Origin: Clostridia bacterium
Lineage (GTDB): Bacteria > Bacillota > Clostridia > Oscillospirales > Acutalibacteraceae
NCBI GenBank assembly: GCA_017409845.1
Contig: JAFQRY010000032.1
Coordinates: 79,783 to 123,666, forward strand
Direction: 5' to 3'
Length of the DNA: 43,884 nt
The translations under genes were made by a program, and so were the position numbers. Positions 8,058 through 21,878 of the stretch are shown here, piece by piece (position 1 is the stretch's first letter; each line of letters opens with the position of its first letter). Below the pieces are notes generated by a model, which was not told where the DNA came from, made no database searches, and was given only the letters and a program-made list of their open reading frames with translations.

Positions 8058-11000
8058 ATGCTGAAAACAAAAACCGTTAAACGAGGAAGCTGTGAGCGTC
8101 AGAGCTTCGGAAAAATCACTGAGGTTATGGATATGCCCAACCTCATTGAAATCCAGAAGGCTTCCTACAAATGGTTCATCGAAACCGGCCTCAAGGAGGT
8201 TTTCCGTGATACGGCGGACATCACGGATTACACCGGAAACTGGGTGCTCAGCTTTGTTGACTACAGAATGGACGACAAGCCCAAGTACACAGTCCGTGAA
8301 TGCAAGGAGCGCGATGCAACATATGCAGCTCCCATGAGAGTAACAGTTCGTTTGCAGAACAAAGAAACAGGCATCATCAAAGAGTCGGAAGTCTTTATGG
8401 GCGATTTCCCCATCATGACCGAAAGCGGCACCTTTGTTATCAACGGCGCAGAGAGAGTTATTGTTTCTCAGCTTGTCCGTTCACCCGGTGTTTACTACGG
8501 CATGACCCACGACAAGACAGGTATCGAGCTTTTCACAAGCACAATCAACCCCAACAGAGGTGCATGGCTTGAATATGAAACCGATGCCAACGACATTTTC
8601 TATGTCCGTATCGACAAAAACAGAAAAATCTATATCACCGCTTTCATCCGTGCTCTCGGTCTGAGCAGCAATGAGGATATCCGTGCGTTCTTCGGCGAAG
8701 ATAACAAGCTCGAAGCAACTCTCGAAAAGGATGAAACAAGAAACACCGAAGAAGCCCTCATGGAAGTATTCAAGAAGCTTCGTCCCGGTGAGCCCGTTAC
8801 TCTCGAATCCGCACAGCAGCATATCGACAATCTTTTCTTTGATCCCCACAGATATGACATTTCCAGAGTAGGACGTTATAAATACAACAAGAAGCTTTCA
8901 ATGCTCAACAGACTTCCCGGCTGCAAGGTTGCTCAGCCCGTTATTTCTGAATACACAGGCGAATTTCTTGCAGAGCCCGGCGAAATCTTAACAAAGCAGA
9001 AGGCTCTCGAAATAGAAAACGCAGGCGTTATGAAAGTTGTTGTTGCCTGCGAAGACGGCAGCGAGCTTTTCGTTATTTCAAACGGCATGGTTTATGCAGA
9101 CGCAATCCTTCCCGTTGAAATCACAAAGGCAGAGCTTGAAGAAATCGGCATCAACGAAAAGGTCCGTTATTCCGTGCTCCACGAGGTTATCGAGAAGTGC
9201 GGTGCAGACAAGGCTGCTCTTCTTGCCGAAATGGCAGAACGCTGCGATGACCTTATTCCCAAGCACATCATCGTTGACGATATCTTCGCATCCGTCAACT
9301 ATGTCAACTGCCTCACAAAGCATGTAGGTAATGTTGACGATATTGACCATCTGGGCAACAGAAGAATCCGCTCCGTCGGCGAACTTCTTCAGAATCAGTT
9401 CAGAATCGGTCTTGCAAGAATGGAAAGAGTAGTCCGCGAGAGAATGGCAATCCAGGCTCAGGAGGATGAAGACAAGATTACTCCTCAGACTCTTATCAAC
9501 ATCCGCCCCGTTATGGTGGCAATCAAGGAGTTCTTCGGTTCATCACCCCTCTCACAGTTCATGGATCAGACCAACCCCCTTGCAGAGCTTACCCACAAAC
9601 GCCGTCTTTCGGCTCTCGGCCCCGGCGGTCTTTCACGAGACAGAGCAGGTTTCGAGGTTCGTGACGTTCACTATTCTCACTACGGCAGAATGTGTCCCAT
9701 CGAAACTCCCGAAGGTCCCAACATCGGTCTTATTTCCTACCTTGCAACATTTGCAAAGATCAACGAATACGGCTTCATCGAAACTCCTTACAGAAAGATT
9801 GACAAGGAGACCGGCAGAGTCCTTGATGAAGTTGAATATATGACAGCGGATACCGAGGACGATTATATCGTTGCTCAGGCTAACGAAGCTCTTGATGAAA
9901 ACAACTGCTTCGTCAGACAGAAGATTACCGCAAGACACAGAGATGAATTCATCGAAATCGACCGTTCGAGAGTTGACTACATGGATATCTCTCCCAAGAT
10001 GGTTGTTTCTGTTGCTACCGCAATGATTCCCTTCCTTGAAAACGACGACGCAAACCGTGCTCTCATGGGTTCAAACATGCAGCGTCAGGCAGTTCCTCTG
10101 CTCAAGACCTGTGCTCCCATAGTCGGAACAGGTATGGAATACAAGGCAGCCGTTGACTCGGGTGTAACCGTTCTTGCAAAGCAGGACGGCGTTGTTACCA
10201 AGGTCAGTGCAGACAGCATCATCATCAAGAATGACGACGGTTCGAGCGATTACTATGAGCTTATCAAGTTCATGCGTTCAAACCAGGGCACATGCACCAA
10301 TCAGCGTCCCATCGTTTCTGCAGGTCAGAGAGTTCAGAAGGGCGAGGTTATTGCCGACGGTCCCGCAACAGACCACGGCGAAATCAGCCTTGGTAAAAAT
10401 GCTCTCGTAGGCTTCATGACATGGGAAGGCTACAACTACGAAGACGCCGTTCTCATCAACGAAAAGCTTGTCCGTGACGATGTTTACACATCGGTTCACA
10501 TCGAAGAATATGAGACCGAAGCAAGAGATACCAAGCTTGGTCCCGAAGAAATCACAAGAGATATTCCCAATGTCGGTGAGGATGCTCTCGGCAACCTTGA
10601 CGAGCGCGGAATCATCAGAATCGGTGCAGAGGTTCACTCAGGCGACATCCTTGTAGGTAAGGTTACTCCCAAGGGCGAAACCGAGCTTACCGCAGAAGAA
10701 AGACTTCTCCGTGCAATTTTCGGCGAAAAGGCAAAGGAAGTCAGAGATACATCCCTCAAGGTGCCCCACGGCGAATACGGTATCGTTGTTAACGTTGAAG
10801 TTTTCACAAGAGAAAACAGCGACGAGCTTTCACCCGGCGTTAACAAGGTAGTCCGCTGCTACATCGCTCAGAAGCGTAAGCTTTCAGTCGGCGATAAGAT
10901 GGCTGGCCGTCACGGTAACAAGGGTGTTGTTTCAAGAATTCTTCCTCAGGAAGATATGCCCTTCCTTCCCGACGGCACTCCTCTTGATATCGTTCTTAAC

Positions 11001-11891
11001 CCCCTCGGCGTTCCCTCCCGAATGAATATCGGTCAGGTTCTCGAGGTTCACCTCGGCTTTGCAGCAAGAAATCTCGGCATCAACGTCATGACTCCCGTTT
11101 TCGACGGTGCACATGAAGAAGATATCACCGAGGCTTTCAAGGAAGCAAACCGCATTGCAATGGAAAAGGCAGAAAAAGAAGCAGCGGAAAAGGGAATTGA
11201 ATTTGATCCCTCAACCGTTCCTCAGCTCCGCCTCGACTGTAAATCAATTCTTACCGACGGCCGTACCGGCAGACAGTTTGATAACCCCGTAACCGTCGGT
11301 GTCATGTATTATCTCAAGCTTCACCATCTGGTTGACGATAAGATTCATGCCCGTTCAACAGGTCCCTATTCACTTGTTACTCAGCAGCCTCTGGGCGGTA
11401 AAGCTCAGTTCGGCGGTCAGCGTTTCGGTGAAATGGAAGTATGGGCACTCGAAGCTTACGGTGCAGCCTACACTCTTCAGGAAATCCTCACAGTCAAGTC
11501 AGACGACGTTGTGGGAAGAGTCAAGACCTATGAAGCAATTGTCAAGGGCAACAATGTTCCCACTCCCGGCGTTCCCGAATCCTTCAAGGTTCTTATCAAG
11601 GAGCTCCAGGCACTTGCACTTGACGTAAAGGTTCTCGATGAGAACAACGAAGAAATCGACCTGCGTCAGTCGTTTGATAACGACGATGTCGGCTTTGTTT
11701 CCGACGATAAGGCATTCCAGCAGGTCAACGACGCCGAAGAAAGCAACGAATTCATGATTGACGAAGACAGCGAAGATAACGATATCTTTATCAGAGCCTT
11801 CGAAGACGATGATGATTTCAGCATGGACGAAGAAATGGGCGTTGAGGATTTCGGTCTCGACTTTGAAACCTCGGATGACGACTATAACTAA
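8058..11891 (+). CDS. rpoB: DNA-directed RNA polymerase subunit beta
   Basis: Catalytic-core subunit of RNA polymerase. The 1277-residue product carries the rifampicin pocket [20 protein letters not shown] followed by [10 protein letters not shown], with the Asp, His and Ser positions that commonly mutate to resistance all wild type. [16 protein letters not shown], the [14 protein letters not shown] motif and a C-terminal [31 protein letters not shown] block are also present. The ATG at 8058 is the first in frame after a stop (TGA 8046); the GGAG at 8042 is 12 bases upstream, a slightly long spacing. The last 84 residues are strongly acidic (35 Asp/Glu, three Lys/Arg), an unusual extension. 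It forms an operon with rpoC, 17 bases downstream. The usual L10/L12 genes are not upstream; a sugar hydrolase is. Confidence 0.98.
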   Translation: MLKTKTVKRGSCERQSFGKITEVMDMPNLIEIQKASYKWFIETGLKEVFRDTADITDYTGNWVLSFVDYRMDDKPKYTVRECKERDATYAAPMRVTVRLQNKETGIIKESEVFMGDFPIMTESGTFVINGAERVIVSQLVRSPGVYYGMTHDKTGIELFTSTINPNRGAWLEYETDANDIFYVRIDKNRKIYITAFIRALGLSSNEDIRAFFGEDNKLEATLEKDETRNTEEALMEVFKKLRPGEPVTLESAQQHIDNLFFDPHRYDISRVGRYKYNKKLSMLNRLPGCKVAQPVISEYTGEFLAEPGEILTKQKALEIENAGVMKVVVACEDGSELFVISNGMVYADAILPVEITKAELEEIGINEKVRYSVLHEVIEKCGADKAALLAEMAERCDDLIPKHIIVDDIFASVNYVNCLTKHVGNVDDIDHLGNRRIRSVGELLQNQFRIGLARMERVVRERMAIQAQEDEDKITPQTLINIRPVMVAIKEFFGSSPLSQFMDQTNPLAELTHKRRLSALGPGGLSRDRAGFEVRDVHYSHYGRMCPIETPEGPNIGLISYLATFAKINEYGFIETPYRKIDKETGRVLDEVEYMTADTEDDYIVAQANEALDENNCFVRQKITARHRDEFIEIDRSRVDYMDISPKMVVSVATAMIPFLENDDANRALMGSNMQRQAVPLLKTCAPIVGTGMEYKAAVDSGVTVLAKQDGVVTKVSADSIIIKNDDGSSDYYELIKFMRSNQGTCTNQRPIVSAGQRVQKGEVIADGPATDHGEISLGKNALVGFMTWEGYNYEDAVLINEKLVRDDVYTSVHIEEYETEARDTKLGPEEITRDIPNVGEDALGNLDERGIIRIGAEVHSGDILVGKVTPKGETELTAEERLLRAIFGEKAKEVRDTSLKVPHGEYGIVVNVEVFTRENSDELSPGVNKVVRCYIAQKRKLSVGDKMAGRHGNKGVVSRILPQEDMPFLPDGTPLDIVLNPLGVPSRMNIGQVLEVHLGFAARNLGINVMTPVFDGAHEEDITEAFKEANRIAMEKAEKEAAEKGIEFDPSTVPQLRLDCKSILTDGRTGRQFDNPVTVGVMYYLKLHHLVDDKIHARSTGPYSLVTQQPLGGKAQFGGQRFGEMEVWALEAYGAAYTLQEILTVKSDDVVGRVKTYEAIVKGNNVPTPGVPESFKVLIKELQALALDVKVLDENNEEIDLRQSFDNDDVGFVSDDKAFQQVNDAEESNEFMIDEDSEDNDIFIRAFEDDDDFSMDEEMGVEDFGLDFETSDDDYN

Positions 11892-11908
11892 AAGGGGGGC
11901 ATCGTTTG

Positions 11909-14900
11909 ATGGAAAATATCGAAGCAAACAGCAATCTTACATTTGAATCCATAAAAATCGGTCTTGCATCTCCCGACCAGATCAGAGAATGGTCCTACGG
12001 CGAGGTCAAAAAGCCCGAAACCATAAACTACAGAACTCTCAAGCCCGAAAAGGACGGTCTTTTCTGCGAAAAGATTTTCGGACCACAGAAGGACTGGGAG
12101 TGCCACTGCGGTAAATATAAAAGAATCCGCTATAAAGGCAAAGTCTGCGAACGCTGCGGCGTTGAAATCACAAGAGCGAAGGTCCGCCGTGAAAGAATGG
12201 GCCATATCGAGCTTGCAACTCCCGTTTCGCACATCTGGTATTTCAAGGGTATTCCCTCAAGAATGGGTCTTATCCTTGACATATCACCCAGAGATCTTGA
12301 AAAGGTTCTCTATTTTGCAAAGCATATCGTTATAGATCCCGGCGACACACCGCTTGAAAAATATCAGACTCTCGATGAGAAGGATTATGAAGAATACAGA
12401 CTTCGCTATGAGGATGATTTCAAGGCAGGCATGGGTGCCGAGGCAATAAAGGAGCTTCTTGCTGAAATCGACCTTGATGCCCTCTCGGAAGAGCTTAAGG
12501 CAGAAATGGATTCCGCATCCGGTCAGAAAAAGGCAAAGGCTCTCAAGCGTCTTGAGGTTGTTGAAGCATTCAGACAGTCGGGCAACAGACCCGAATGGAT
12601 GATTCTTGACGTTATCCCCGTCATTCCTCCCGAAATCAGACCCATGGTTCAGCTGGAAGGCGGCAGATTCGCAACATCAGACCTCAACGACCTTTACAGA
12701 CGAGTTATCAACAGAAACAACCGTCTTGCCAAGCTCATGGAGCTCGGCTCCCCCGAAATCATTATCAGAAACGAAAAGAGAATGCTCCAGGAAGCTGTTG
12801 ACGCACTTATCGACAACGGCAGAAGAGGCAGACCCGTAACAGGTCCCAACAACAGAGCACTCAAATCTCTTTCTGACATGCTTAAAGGTAAGCAGGGCCG
12901 TTTTAGACAGAATCTTCTCGGTAAGCGTGTTGACTATTCGGGCCGTTCGGTTATCGTTGTCGGTCCCGAGCTCAAGCTTTATCAGTGCGGTCTTCCCAAG
13001 GAAATGGCACTCGAGCTCTTCAAGCCCTTCGTTATGAAGAGACTTGTTGAAACCGAGGTTGCAGGTAACGTTAAATCAGCCCGTAAGATGGTTGAACGTT
13101 CCAATCCTGCAGTCTGGGATGCACTTGAGGTTGTTATCAAAGACCATCCCGTTATGCTTAACCGTGCTCCCACCCTTCACAGACTCGGTATCCAGGCTTT
13201 CGAGCCCGTTCTTGTTGAAGGCAGAGCAATCAGACTTCATCCCCTCGTATGTACGGCTTTCAACGCTGACTTCGACGGTGACCAGATGGCTGTTCACGTT
13301 CCTCTTTCGGCAGAGGCTCAGGCAGAAGCAAGATTCCTCATGCTTGCCGCCAACAACCTCCTCAAGCCTTCAGACGGACGTCCCGTTGCAGTTCCCACAC
13401 AGGATATGATTCTGGGTTCTTATTATCTCACAACAGTTAATAATAACAACCCCGAAAACTCCGACTTCAATCCCGATGATCCCTTCGAGCCCGGTGCACG
13501 CAGAGAAGCAAAGGATGAAAACGGCAATCTTATCAAGGACGAAAACGGAAATCAGGTTTATATCTACAACACATATACAACGGTTGACGAGGCAATGATG
13601 GCTTATGATGAAGGCGATATCGGTCTTCATGTTGACATCAGAATCCGTATGAGCAAGGAAATCAACGGAGAAACCGTTACCGGACTTGTAACAACAACTC
13701 TCGGTAAGGTTATCTTCAACGGTCCCGTTCCTCAGGATCTCGGCTTTATCGACAGAAGCAACCCCGACAATATCCTCACTCCCGAAATTGACATTCTTGT
13801 TAATAAGAAGGTTCTCGGCAAGATTATCGACAAGTGCATCAAGGTTCACGGAACCGCAATCGCAGCCGATGTTCTTGATAAGATTAAGGCTCAGGGTTAT
13901 AAATATTCAACACGAAGCGGTATTACCGTTGCTGTTATTGACGCAACAATTCCTCCCAAGAAGAAAGAGCTTCTTGAAATTGCGGAAAAGAAGGTCAGTG
14001 ACATCAGCAGACACTACGAAAGAGGTCTTATCACCAACGAAGAACGCTCCGAAGGCGTTATCAAGGCATGGGACGAATGCTCCAAGGAAGTTGCTTCAGA
14101 GCTTAAGAAAAACTTCAAGAAGTTCAATCCCATCAACATGATGCTTGACTCCGGTGCCCGTGGTAATGACTCACAGCTTCGTCAGCTTGCAGGTATGCGT
14201 GGTCTTATCGCAAACACCGCAGGTAAAACAATCGAGGTTCCCATCAAGGCTAACTACCGAGAGGGACTTAACATTTCGGAATACTTCATTTCATCCCGTG
14301 GTGCGCGTAAAGGTCTTGCCGATACCGCTCTTCGTACAGCTGACTCGGGTTACCTTACCCGCCGTCTTGTTGACGTTTCACAGGATGTTATCATCCGCCA
14401 GGAGGACTGCGGCTGCACCGACGGCATCAACGTTTATGATATTTATGACGGCGATCCCAAGTTCGGCGGCAGAAAGATTGTTGGTCTTGCAGAAAGACTG
14501 ACAGGCAGATTCCTTCTTGAGGATTATGTTGATCCCGCAACAGGCGAGCTTCTTGCATCAAAGGATAAGATGATGGTTGAAGCTGTTGCCGAAAAGGTTG
14601 CTGCAAGCGTTCAGAGAGAAACAGACAGAAAGATTGCAGCCGGCGAGCTTCCCGAAGGTGCAAAGGCTCAGATCAAAATCCGCTCACTTCTCTCATGCTG
14701 CTCTGAGCACGGCGTATGTATCAAGTGCTACGGTGCAAACCTTGCAACGGGCGACCCCGTAACAGTCGGTGAAGCAGTAGGTATCATCGCTGCTCAGTCC
14801 ATCGGTGAACCCGGTACTCAGCTTACAATGAGAACCTTCCACACCGGCGGTGCCGCTGACCAGTCCGATATCACCACCGGTCTTCCCCGTATCGAAGAGC

Positions 14901-15637
14901 TCTTTGAAGCACGCAAGCCCAAGATGCTTGCAATCATGAGCGAAATCGACGGTGTTGTATCGTTCCGTGAAATCAAGAAGAGCCAGCATGTTGTTGTTAC
15001 AGGCGACGACGGCGACGAAAAGACCTACCTTATTCCCTATGGCTTCCGCCTCAGAGTTCAGGAAGGTCAGAAGGTATCAAAGGGTGCTCAGCTCACCGAA
15101 GGTGCTCAGAATCCCCACGATATTCTTGCTATTCTCGGCGTTGAAGCTGTTCACGATTACCTCATCAGAGAAGTTCAGAGAACCTACCGTATGCAGGGTG
15201 TTGATATCAACGATAAGCATATCGAGGTTATCGTCCGTCAGATGATGAGAAAGGTAAGAATCGCAGACGCAGGTGCTTCAAAGTTCCTTCCCGGTACAGT
15301 TGTTGAAAAGATGGAATTCCGTCTTGAAAACGAGCGTCTTGCAAAAGAGGCTGCCGAAAACGGAACAGAGCCCGTTCTTGCAACCTGCATCCCCACTCTT
15401 ATGGGTATTACCAAGGCATCTCTTGCAACAGATTCATTCCTCTCAGCCGCATCATTCCAGGAAACAACAAGAGTTCTCACCGATGCCGCTATCAAGGGCA
15501 AGATTGATCCTCTTATGGGTCTTAAGGAAAATGTTATCATCGGTAAGCTTCTTCCCTCGGGTACAGGCATGAAGTGCTACAACAATGTTGAAGTGTATCC
15601 CACAGGCGATAGCAATAATGCCGAAAATGCTGAGTGA
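11909..15637 (+). CDS. rpoC: DNA-directed RNA polymerase subunit beta'
   Basis: Catalytic subunit of RNA polymerase, about 1242 residues. The N-terminal zinc site is Cys65, Cys67, Cys80 and Cys83. The Mg-binding loop [12 protein letters not shown] puts the three Asp at about residues 454, 456 and 458. Further blocks are the bridge-helix region ([20 protein letters not shown]), the second zinc site (DCGC with [11 protein letters not shown]), [20 protein letters not shown] and the C-terminal LGITKASL-like segment ([13 protein letters not shown]). A TTG sits directly before the ATG; I chose the ATG because it is ten bases from AAGGGGGG, but TTG 11906 is possible. Compared with B. subtilis RpoC as I remember it, there is an extra acidic stretch at about residues 510-557 containing a doubled KDENGN. 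It is co-transcribed with rpoB. Confidence 0.97.
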   Translation: MENIEANSNLTFESIKIGLASPDQIREWSYGEVKKPETINYRTLKPEKDGLFCEKIFGPQKDWECHCGKYKRIRYKGKVCERCGVEITRAKVRRERMGHIELATPVSHIWYFKGIPSRMGLILDISPRDLEKVLYFAKHIVIDPGDTPLEKYQTLDEKDYEEYRLRYEDDFKAGMGAEAIKELLAEIDLDALSEELKAEMDSASGQKKAKALKRLEVVEAFRQSGNRPEWMILDVIPVIPPEIRPMVQLEGGRFATSDLNDLYRRVINRNNRLAKLMELGSPEIIIRNEKRMLQEAVDALIDNGRRGRPVTGPNNRALKSLSDMLKGKQGRFRQNLLGKRVDYSGRSVIVVGPELKLYQCGLPKEMALELFKPFVMKRLVETEVAGNVKSARKMVERSNPAVWDALEVVIKDHPVMLNRAPTLHRLGIQAFEPVLVEGRAIRLHPLVCTAFNADFDGDQMAVHVPLSAEAQAEARFLMLAANNLLKPSDGRPVAVPTQDMILGSYYLTTVNNNNPENSDFNPDDPFEPGARREAKDENGNLIKDENGNQVYIYNTYTTVDEAMMAYDEGDIGLHVDIRIRMSKEINGETVTGLVTTTLGKVIFNGPVPQDLGFIDRSNPDNILTPEIDILVNKKVLGKIIDKCIKVHGTAIAADVLDKIKAQGYKYSTRSGITVAVIDATIPPKKKELLEIAEKKVSDISRHYERGLITNEERSEGVIKAWDECSKEVASELKKNFKKFNPINMMLDSGARGNDSQLRQLAGMRGLIANTAGKTIEVPIKANYREGLNISEYFISSRGARKGLADTALRTADSGYLTRRLVDVSQDVIIRQEDCGCTDGINVYDIYDGDPKFGGRKIVGLAERLTGRFLLEDYVDPATGELLASKDKMMVEAVAEKVAASVQRETDRKIAAGELPEGAKAQIKIRSLLSCCSEHGVCIKCYGANLATGDPVTVGEAVGIIAAQSIGEPGTQLTMRTFHTGGAADQSDITTGLPRIEELFEARKPKMLAIMSEIDGVVSFREIKKSQHVVVTGDDGDEKTYLIPYGFRLRVQEGQKVSKGAQLTEGAQNPHDILAILGVEAVHDYLIREVQRTYRMQGVDINDKHIEVIVRQMMRKVRIADAGASKFLPGTVVEKMEFRLENERLAKEAAENGTEPVLATCIPTLMGITKASLATDSFLSAASFQETTRVLTDAAIKGKIDPLMGLKENVIIGKLLPSGTGMKCYNNVEVYPTGDSNNAENAE

Positions 15638-15652
15638 TTTTTGTGAAAAGTG

Positions 15653-15682
15653 TTGACAAACAGAGTTAACATGTGTTAAAAT
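15653..15682 (+). promoter_or_regulatory. rpsL: Promoter of the rpsL-rpsG-fusA unit
   Basis: TTGACA at 15653-15658, an 18-base spacer and TAAAAT at 15677-15682, with a TG two bases before the -10. It begins only 16 bases past the rpoC stop with no terminator between, so read-through from rpoBC is also likely. Confidence 0.8.
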
Positions 15683-15698
15683 ACAAAATTGTGGTGTC

Positions 15699-15733
15699 CG
15701 AAACTCCTGCACTTGAAAAAGTGCGGGGTTTCG
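15699..15733 (+). promoter_or_regulatory. Hairpin in the rpsL leader
   Basis: CGAAAC..CC..GCACTT pairs with AAGTGC..GGGGTTTCG around a GAAA tetraloop, with small bulges. It lies just after the predicted transcription start and is not followed by a U-run, so it is not a terminator. A ribosomal-protein-binding autoregulatory leader is possible but unproven. Confidence 0.5.
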
Positions 15734-15768
15734 TCACGATATAAATTCTGAAGAAAGGAGAGAGTTTT

Positions 15769-16191
15769 TTGCCTACCTTTAACCAGCTTGTTCGTAACGG
15801 CAGAGAAACACTTGAAAAGAAGCCCAAGGCTCCCGCACTCCTCAAGGGTCTGAACTCAAAGAAAAACATTCTTACAGATCAGGATTCACCCCAGAAGCGC
15901 GGCGTTTGCACCGCTGTTAAGACTGCAACCCCCAAAAAGCCCAACTCGGCTCTTCGTAAGATCGCAAGAGTTCGTCTCACAAACGGCATTGAGGTTTCAG
16001 CTTACATTCCCGGTGTCGGCCACAACCTTCAGGAACACTCAGTTGTTCTTATCAGAGGCGGCCGTGTTAAGGACCTTCCCGGTGTGCGTTACCACATCAT
16101 CCGCGGTACACTTGATACCCAGGGCGTTAACGGCAGAATGCAGAGCCGTTCAAAGTACGGCGCAAAGCGTCCCAAGGCAGCAAAGAAATAA
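15769..16191 (+). CDS. rpsL: Small ribosomal subunit protein S12 (TTG start)
   Basis: S12 sits in the decoding centre of the 30S subunit. The 140-residue product starts [13 protein letters not shown] and contains [20 protein letters not shown] and [20 protein letters not shown]. Both Lys positions linked to streptomycin resistance are wild type. The start codon is TTG, eight bases after a strong AAAGGAG (15754-15760); no ATG is available at this N-terminus. It heads the str-type unit with rpsG and fusA downstream. The L7Ae-family gene that often lies between rpoC and rpsL in Firmicutes is missing. Confidence 0.97.
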   Translation: MPTFNQLVRNGRETLEKKPKAPALLKGLNSKKNILTDQDSPQKRGVCTAVKTATPKKPNSALRKIARVRLTNGIEVSAYIPGVGHNLQEHSVVLIRGGRVKDLPGVRYHIIRGTLDTQGVNGRMQSRSKYGAKRPKAAKK

Positions 16192-16216
16192 TCTACCGCA
16201 AACCATTTTCAGTTGA

Positions 16217-16834
<618 letters not shown>

Positions 16835-16882
16835 TCCGAGCAATATATTATACTTTTGTTTTAGATTTATCCGGAGGTTATT

Positions 16883-18949
<2,067 letters not shown>

Positions 18950-18977
18950 TTGTTTTTTGTTAATTTTAAAAAAAGGC

Positions 18978-19006
18978 TTGAAATTTAAGCTTATACTTGT
19001 TAAAAT
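18978..19006 (+). promoter_or_regulatory. tuf: Promoter of tuf
   Basis: TTGAAA at 18978-18983, a 17-base spacer and TAAAAT at 19001-19006. It lets tuf be transcribed apart from fusA, as expected for one of the most abundant proteins. Confidence 0.8.
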
Positions 19007-19010
19007 GATA

Positions 19011-19026
19011 CCATGCACACGCATGG
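19011..19026 (+). promoter_or_regulatory. 5'-terminal hairpin of the tuf mRNA
   Basis: CCATGC-ACAC-GCATGG is a perfect 6-bp stem with a 4-base loop, starting at about the predicted transcription start. Such a 5'-end hairpin could protect the transcript from 5'-end-dependent decay; that function is inferred. Confidence 0.5.
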
Positions 19027-19063
19027 ATAATAATTTGCTTATTAAAAGGGAGGAAAAACCACT

Positions 19064-20263
19064 ATGGCAAAAGCAAAATTTGAACGTAGTAAGCCCCATG
19101 TTAACATTGGTACAATCGGTCACGTTGACCACGGTAAGACAACTCTTACAGCTGCTATCACAAAGACCCTCGCTATGAAGGGCGGCGCAGATTTCATTGA
19201 TTACGCAAACATTGATAAGGCTCCCGAAGAGAGAGAGCGTGGTATTACAATCAACACAGCTCACGTTGAGTACGAAACTGACAACCGTCACTATGCTCAC
19301 GTTGACTGCCCCGGCCATGCTGACTATATCAAGAACATGATCACAGGTGCTGCTCAGATGGACGGCGCTATCCTTGTTATCGCTTCAACAGACGGCCCCA
19401 TGGCTCAGACTAAGGAACATCTCCTTCTTGCTCGTCAGGTTGGCGTTCCCAGAATCATCGTTTTCATGAACAAGGTTGACCAGGTTGACGATCCCGAACT
19501 CCTCGAGCTCGTTGAAATGGAAATCCGTGAGACTCTTGCTGAGTATGAATTCGACGAAGATGCTCCCATCATCAAGGGTTCAGCTCTCCAGGCTCTCAGC
19601 TACGAAGGCGGCGATATCAACGCTCCCGAGCTTGCTCCTATCCAGGAACTCATGGCTGCTGTTGACGAATATATCCCCACTCCTGACCGTAAGGCAGACC
19701 TTCCCTTCATCATGCCCGTTGAAGACGTATTCACAATCACTGGTCGTGGTACTGTTGCTACTGGTAGAGTTGAAAGAGGTCAGCTCAAGACAGGTGAAGA
19801 AGTAGAAATCGTTGGTCTTACAGACGAAAAGAGAAAGGTAGTTGTTACCGGTATCGAAATGTTCCGTAAGATCCTTGACTACGCAGAGGCAGGCGACAAC
19901 ATCGGTGCTCTTCTTCGTGGTGTTCAGAGAACAGAAATCGAACGTGGCCAGGTTCTTGCAAAGCCCGGTTCAATCAACCCCCACACCAAGTTCACAGGTC
20001 AGGTTTACGTTCTTTCAAAGGAAGAAGGCGGCCGTCATACTCCCTTCTTCAACAACTATCGTCCTCAGTTCTATTTCAGAACAACTGACGTTACAGGCGT
20101 TATCAGCCTTCCCGAAGGCACAGAAATGTGCATGCCCGGCGACAACGTTGACATGAACGTTGAACTTATCACTCCCATCGCTATTGAAAAGGGTCTCCGC
20201 TTCGCTATCCGTGAAGGCGGCAGAACTGTTGGTTCAGGCGTTGTTATTGATATCGCTGAATAA
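19064..20263 (+). CDS. tuf: Elongation factor Tu
   Basis: GTPase that delivers aminoacyl-tRNA to the ribosome. The 399-residue product has G1 GHVDHGKTT (residues 19-27), G2 [14 protein letters not shown]3 [20 protein letters not shown] and G4 NKVD. Domain II ([13 protein letters not shown]) and domain III ([20 protein letters not shown], ending [14 protein letters not shown]) are complete. GGGAGG lies upstream of the ATG. It has its own promoter and a UUCG-capped terminator, so it forms a single-gene transcript as well as a possible end of the str unit. No second tuf copy is in the window. Confidence 0.98.
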   Translation: MAKAKFERSKPHVNIGTIGHVDHGKTTLTAAITKTLAMKGGADFIDYANIDKAPEERERGITINTAHVEYETDNRHYAHVDCPGHADYIKNMITGAAQMDGAILVIASTDGPMAQTKEHLLLARQVGVPRIIVFMNKVDQVDDPELLELVEMEIRETLAEYEFDEDAPIIKGSALQALSYEGGDINAPELAPIQELMAAVDEYIPTPDRKADLPFIMPVEDVFTITGRGTVATGRVERGQLKTGEEVEIVGLTDEKRKVVVTGIEMFRKILDYAEAGDNIGALLRGVQRTEIERGQVLAKPGSINPHTKFTGQVYVLSKEEGGRHTPFFNNYRPQFYFRTTDVTGVISLPEGTEMCMPGDNVDMNVELITPIAIEKGLRFAIREGGRTVGSGVVIDIAE

Positions 20264-20280
20264 TTTAAAATGTTTTCAGG

Positions 20281-20311
20281 GGAGCAACCTTCGGGTTGCT
20301 CCTTTTTCTTT
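20281..20311 (+). terminator. Terminator after tuf
   Basis: GGAGCAACC-TTCG-GGTTGCTCC followed by TTTTTCTTTTTT: a 9-bp perfect stem with the stable UUCG tetraloop and a long U-run, 17 bases past the tuf stop. Confidence 0.95.
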
Positions 20312-20491
20312 TTTGATAATTTTGTTGTGTTGTCGTGGGGCAGGCTGCCCACATCCCGCCGCCGGAACAGAATTTAAATCCATATTTTCAAACCTAACAA
20401 ATCATTTTTCTGTTTGTTAACAAATTATATGTAGATTTCATTTCCCTTATATTGTAATATAAAATCAAAAATTAAAGGGGAGTGAAGAAAA

Positions 20492-21100
20492 ATGTTCTGT
20501 TCAAACTGCGGAAAAGAATTGCCCGACAGTGTTGCTTTTTGCACCAATTGCGGTGCAAAGCTAAAAAATACGGATTACACTCAGGCGGGAAACACCCGTG
20601 CACCGTGGACTCAGCAATATAACCCCGTGACGCCTGCACAGCCCGTTCAGCCTGCATTGCCGATGAACTGGTATAAATTCCTGATTTATTTTTCGCTTTT
20701 TGCAGGTGCGGTGGTTAATTTTATATCGGGAATACTGAATTTAACGGGCGGAAATTATCTGATTTACGGAGTTGACCCCGAAACTGTTTATTCTGCATTT
20801 GACGGAATGCATACTCTTGATATCGGTTTCGGTATAGTGTATTTTGCATTGATTCCGTTCGCATTAATTGCCCGTTCATCGCTTGCAAAATTCAAAAAGG
20901 ATGCTCCGAGTATGTTTTATATTTATCACGGGGCAAGCATGATTGTTTCGGTTGCCTACAATATGTTCAGCGTAATCATAACGGGCGGAAGCGTTTCCGA
21001 AATTATCGCTCAGGCATTGGGAACTGCTGCTGGCGTTGTGCTCTTTATCGCTCTGAATATAATCTATTTCAATAAACGGAAACATCTTTTTGTGAATTAA
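20492..21100 (+). CDS. Zinc-ribbon integral membrane protein of unknown function
   Basis: A 202-residue protein I cannot name. The first 26 residues are a zinc ribbon with two CxxC pairs (MFCSNCGKEL and FCTNCGAKL), spaced as in the small zinc-ribbon domains found at the start of many Firmicutes membrane proteins. A Gln/Pro/Thr-rich linker follows, then about four hydrophobic segments (from FLIYFSLFAGAVVNFI, IGFGIVYFALIPFALIA, MIVSVAYNMFSVIITGG and AAGVVLFIALNIIYF). It ends in a basic tail, NKRKHLFVN. GGGGAG lies upstream of the ATG. It stands alone between the tuf terminator and a convergent terminator. A sensing or scaffolding role is a guess; no catalytic motif is visible. Confidence 0.85.
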   Translation: MFCSNCGKELPDSVAFCTNCGAKLKNTDYTQAGNTRAPWTQQYNPVTPAQPVQPALPMNWYKFLIYFSLFAGAVVNFISGILNLTGGNYLIYGVDPETVYSAFDGMHTLDIGFGIVYFALIPFALIARSSLAKFKKDAPSMFYIYHGASMIVSVAYNMFSVIITGGSVSEIIAQALGTAAGVVLFIALNIIYFNKRKHLFVN

Positions 21101-21104
21101 AAAT

Positions 21105-21128
21105 AACCCGTGCATTTCTGCACGGGTT
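21105..21128. terminator. Bidirectional terminator between convergent genes
   Basis: AACCCGTGCA-TTTC-TGCACGGGTT is a perfect 10-bp stem, followed by Ts on the plus strand and preceded by an A-rich tract that gives Ts on the minus strand. It lies between the zinc-ribbon gene stop (21100) and the minus-strand hydrolase stop (21132). Confidence 0.88.
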
Positions 21129-21131
21129 TTA

Positions 21132-21878
21132 TCATTTTCTGATTATACCCTTCTCAACCGCCGTGTGAGCACAAAGTTTAAGAATATCAACGGTATTCTT
21201 GTCAATTCCTTCGGGATAAAATGCATTTTCATAAATGCTTTCGCCGAAAATCATCTCATAGAAGCAAGCACTTGCAAGATAGCAGCCCATGTCATTGCCG
21301 TGAAAGCCGTCAACCGTGAGCTTGTCGCCGATTGTGTTGCGTGCCGTCTGCCATGCTCTGCCGCTCGGGATAATGAGGTTTATATCCGCTTCCATCGAAG
21401 CGTTGGCGTATGCTTCGGTAAGTGCACGGTACATTTCCTGTTGGTCTTTGCCGTAAGAAACGAAACCGGGATGCTGACATCCGTTTTCGTATGCCCATGT
21501 CTGATGAAGCATGATTTTTGCTTTCGGCTGTACCATTCTGCAGTATTCCGCAAGCTCTGAAAGATAAGGCGAATAGCTTTCGGGAATGCCGCTGAAGTGG
21601 CTGCATTGCTGAAGGGTTATGATATCCCATTCCTCATCCTCAACCGCCTCGTGGAGTGCAACCTCGGGTGCACTGCTCATCTCTGTTTCAAACGGGAGAT
21701 AAACCTCGTAGTCATATGCCGTTTTTTCTTCACGCCAGTTGCTCCAATGCTGTTCAAGTGAGCAGCCGCCGATAAAAAGGTTGCAGAGAAGAAGCTCCTT
21801 GCCTGCTGCCTTCGCCATGTGGGGAATAAATTTGTGTGCATTTGTTGAAAAGCTGTTGCCAATTGAAAGTACATTCAT
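21132..21878 (-). CDS. SGNH-fold hydrolase, DUF4886-like
   Basis: A 248-residue protein with the block order of SGNH/GDSL-type hydrolases. Block I is VLSIGNSFSTNAH with the candidate nucleophile Ser9; a Gly-rich IGGCSLEQHW suits block II; ITLQQCSHFSG follows; the C-terminal DGFHGNDMGCYLASACFYE supplies Asp190 and His193. This pattern is the one I associate with DUF4886 proteins. No signal peptide is seen, so it is likely cytosolic. Its ATG overlaps the stop of the upstream membrane-protein gene by one base (TAATG), so the two are translationally coupled. Together with an O-antigen-ligase-like protein it could act on a surface glycan precursor, for example in deacylation; that is inference. 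Confidence 0.82.
   Translation of the reverse strand: MNVLSIGNSFSTNAHKFIPHMAKAAGKELLLCNLFIGGCSLEQHWSNWREEKTAYDYEVYLPFETEMSSAPEVALHEAVEDEEWDIITLQQCSHFSGIPESYSPYLSELAEYCRMVQPKAKIMLHQTWAYENGCQHPGFVSYGKDQQEMYRALTEAYANASMEADINLIIPSGRAWQTARNTIGDKLTVDGFHGNDMGCYLASACFYEMIFGESIYENAFYPEGIDKNTVDILKLCAHTAVEKGIIRK

Noticed and set aside
8481-8849. Long open frames on the strand opposite rpoB, glgD and other conserved genes
   Set aside because: They mirror codon bias of strongly conserved genes, have no SD and no recognisable protein features.
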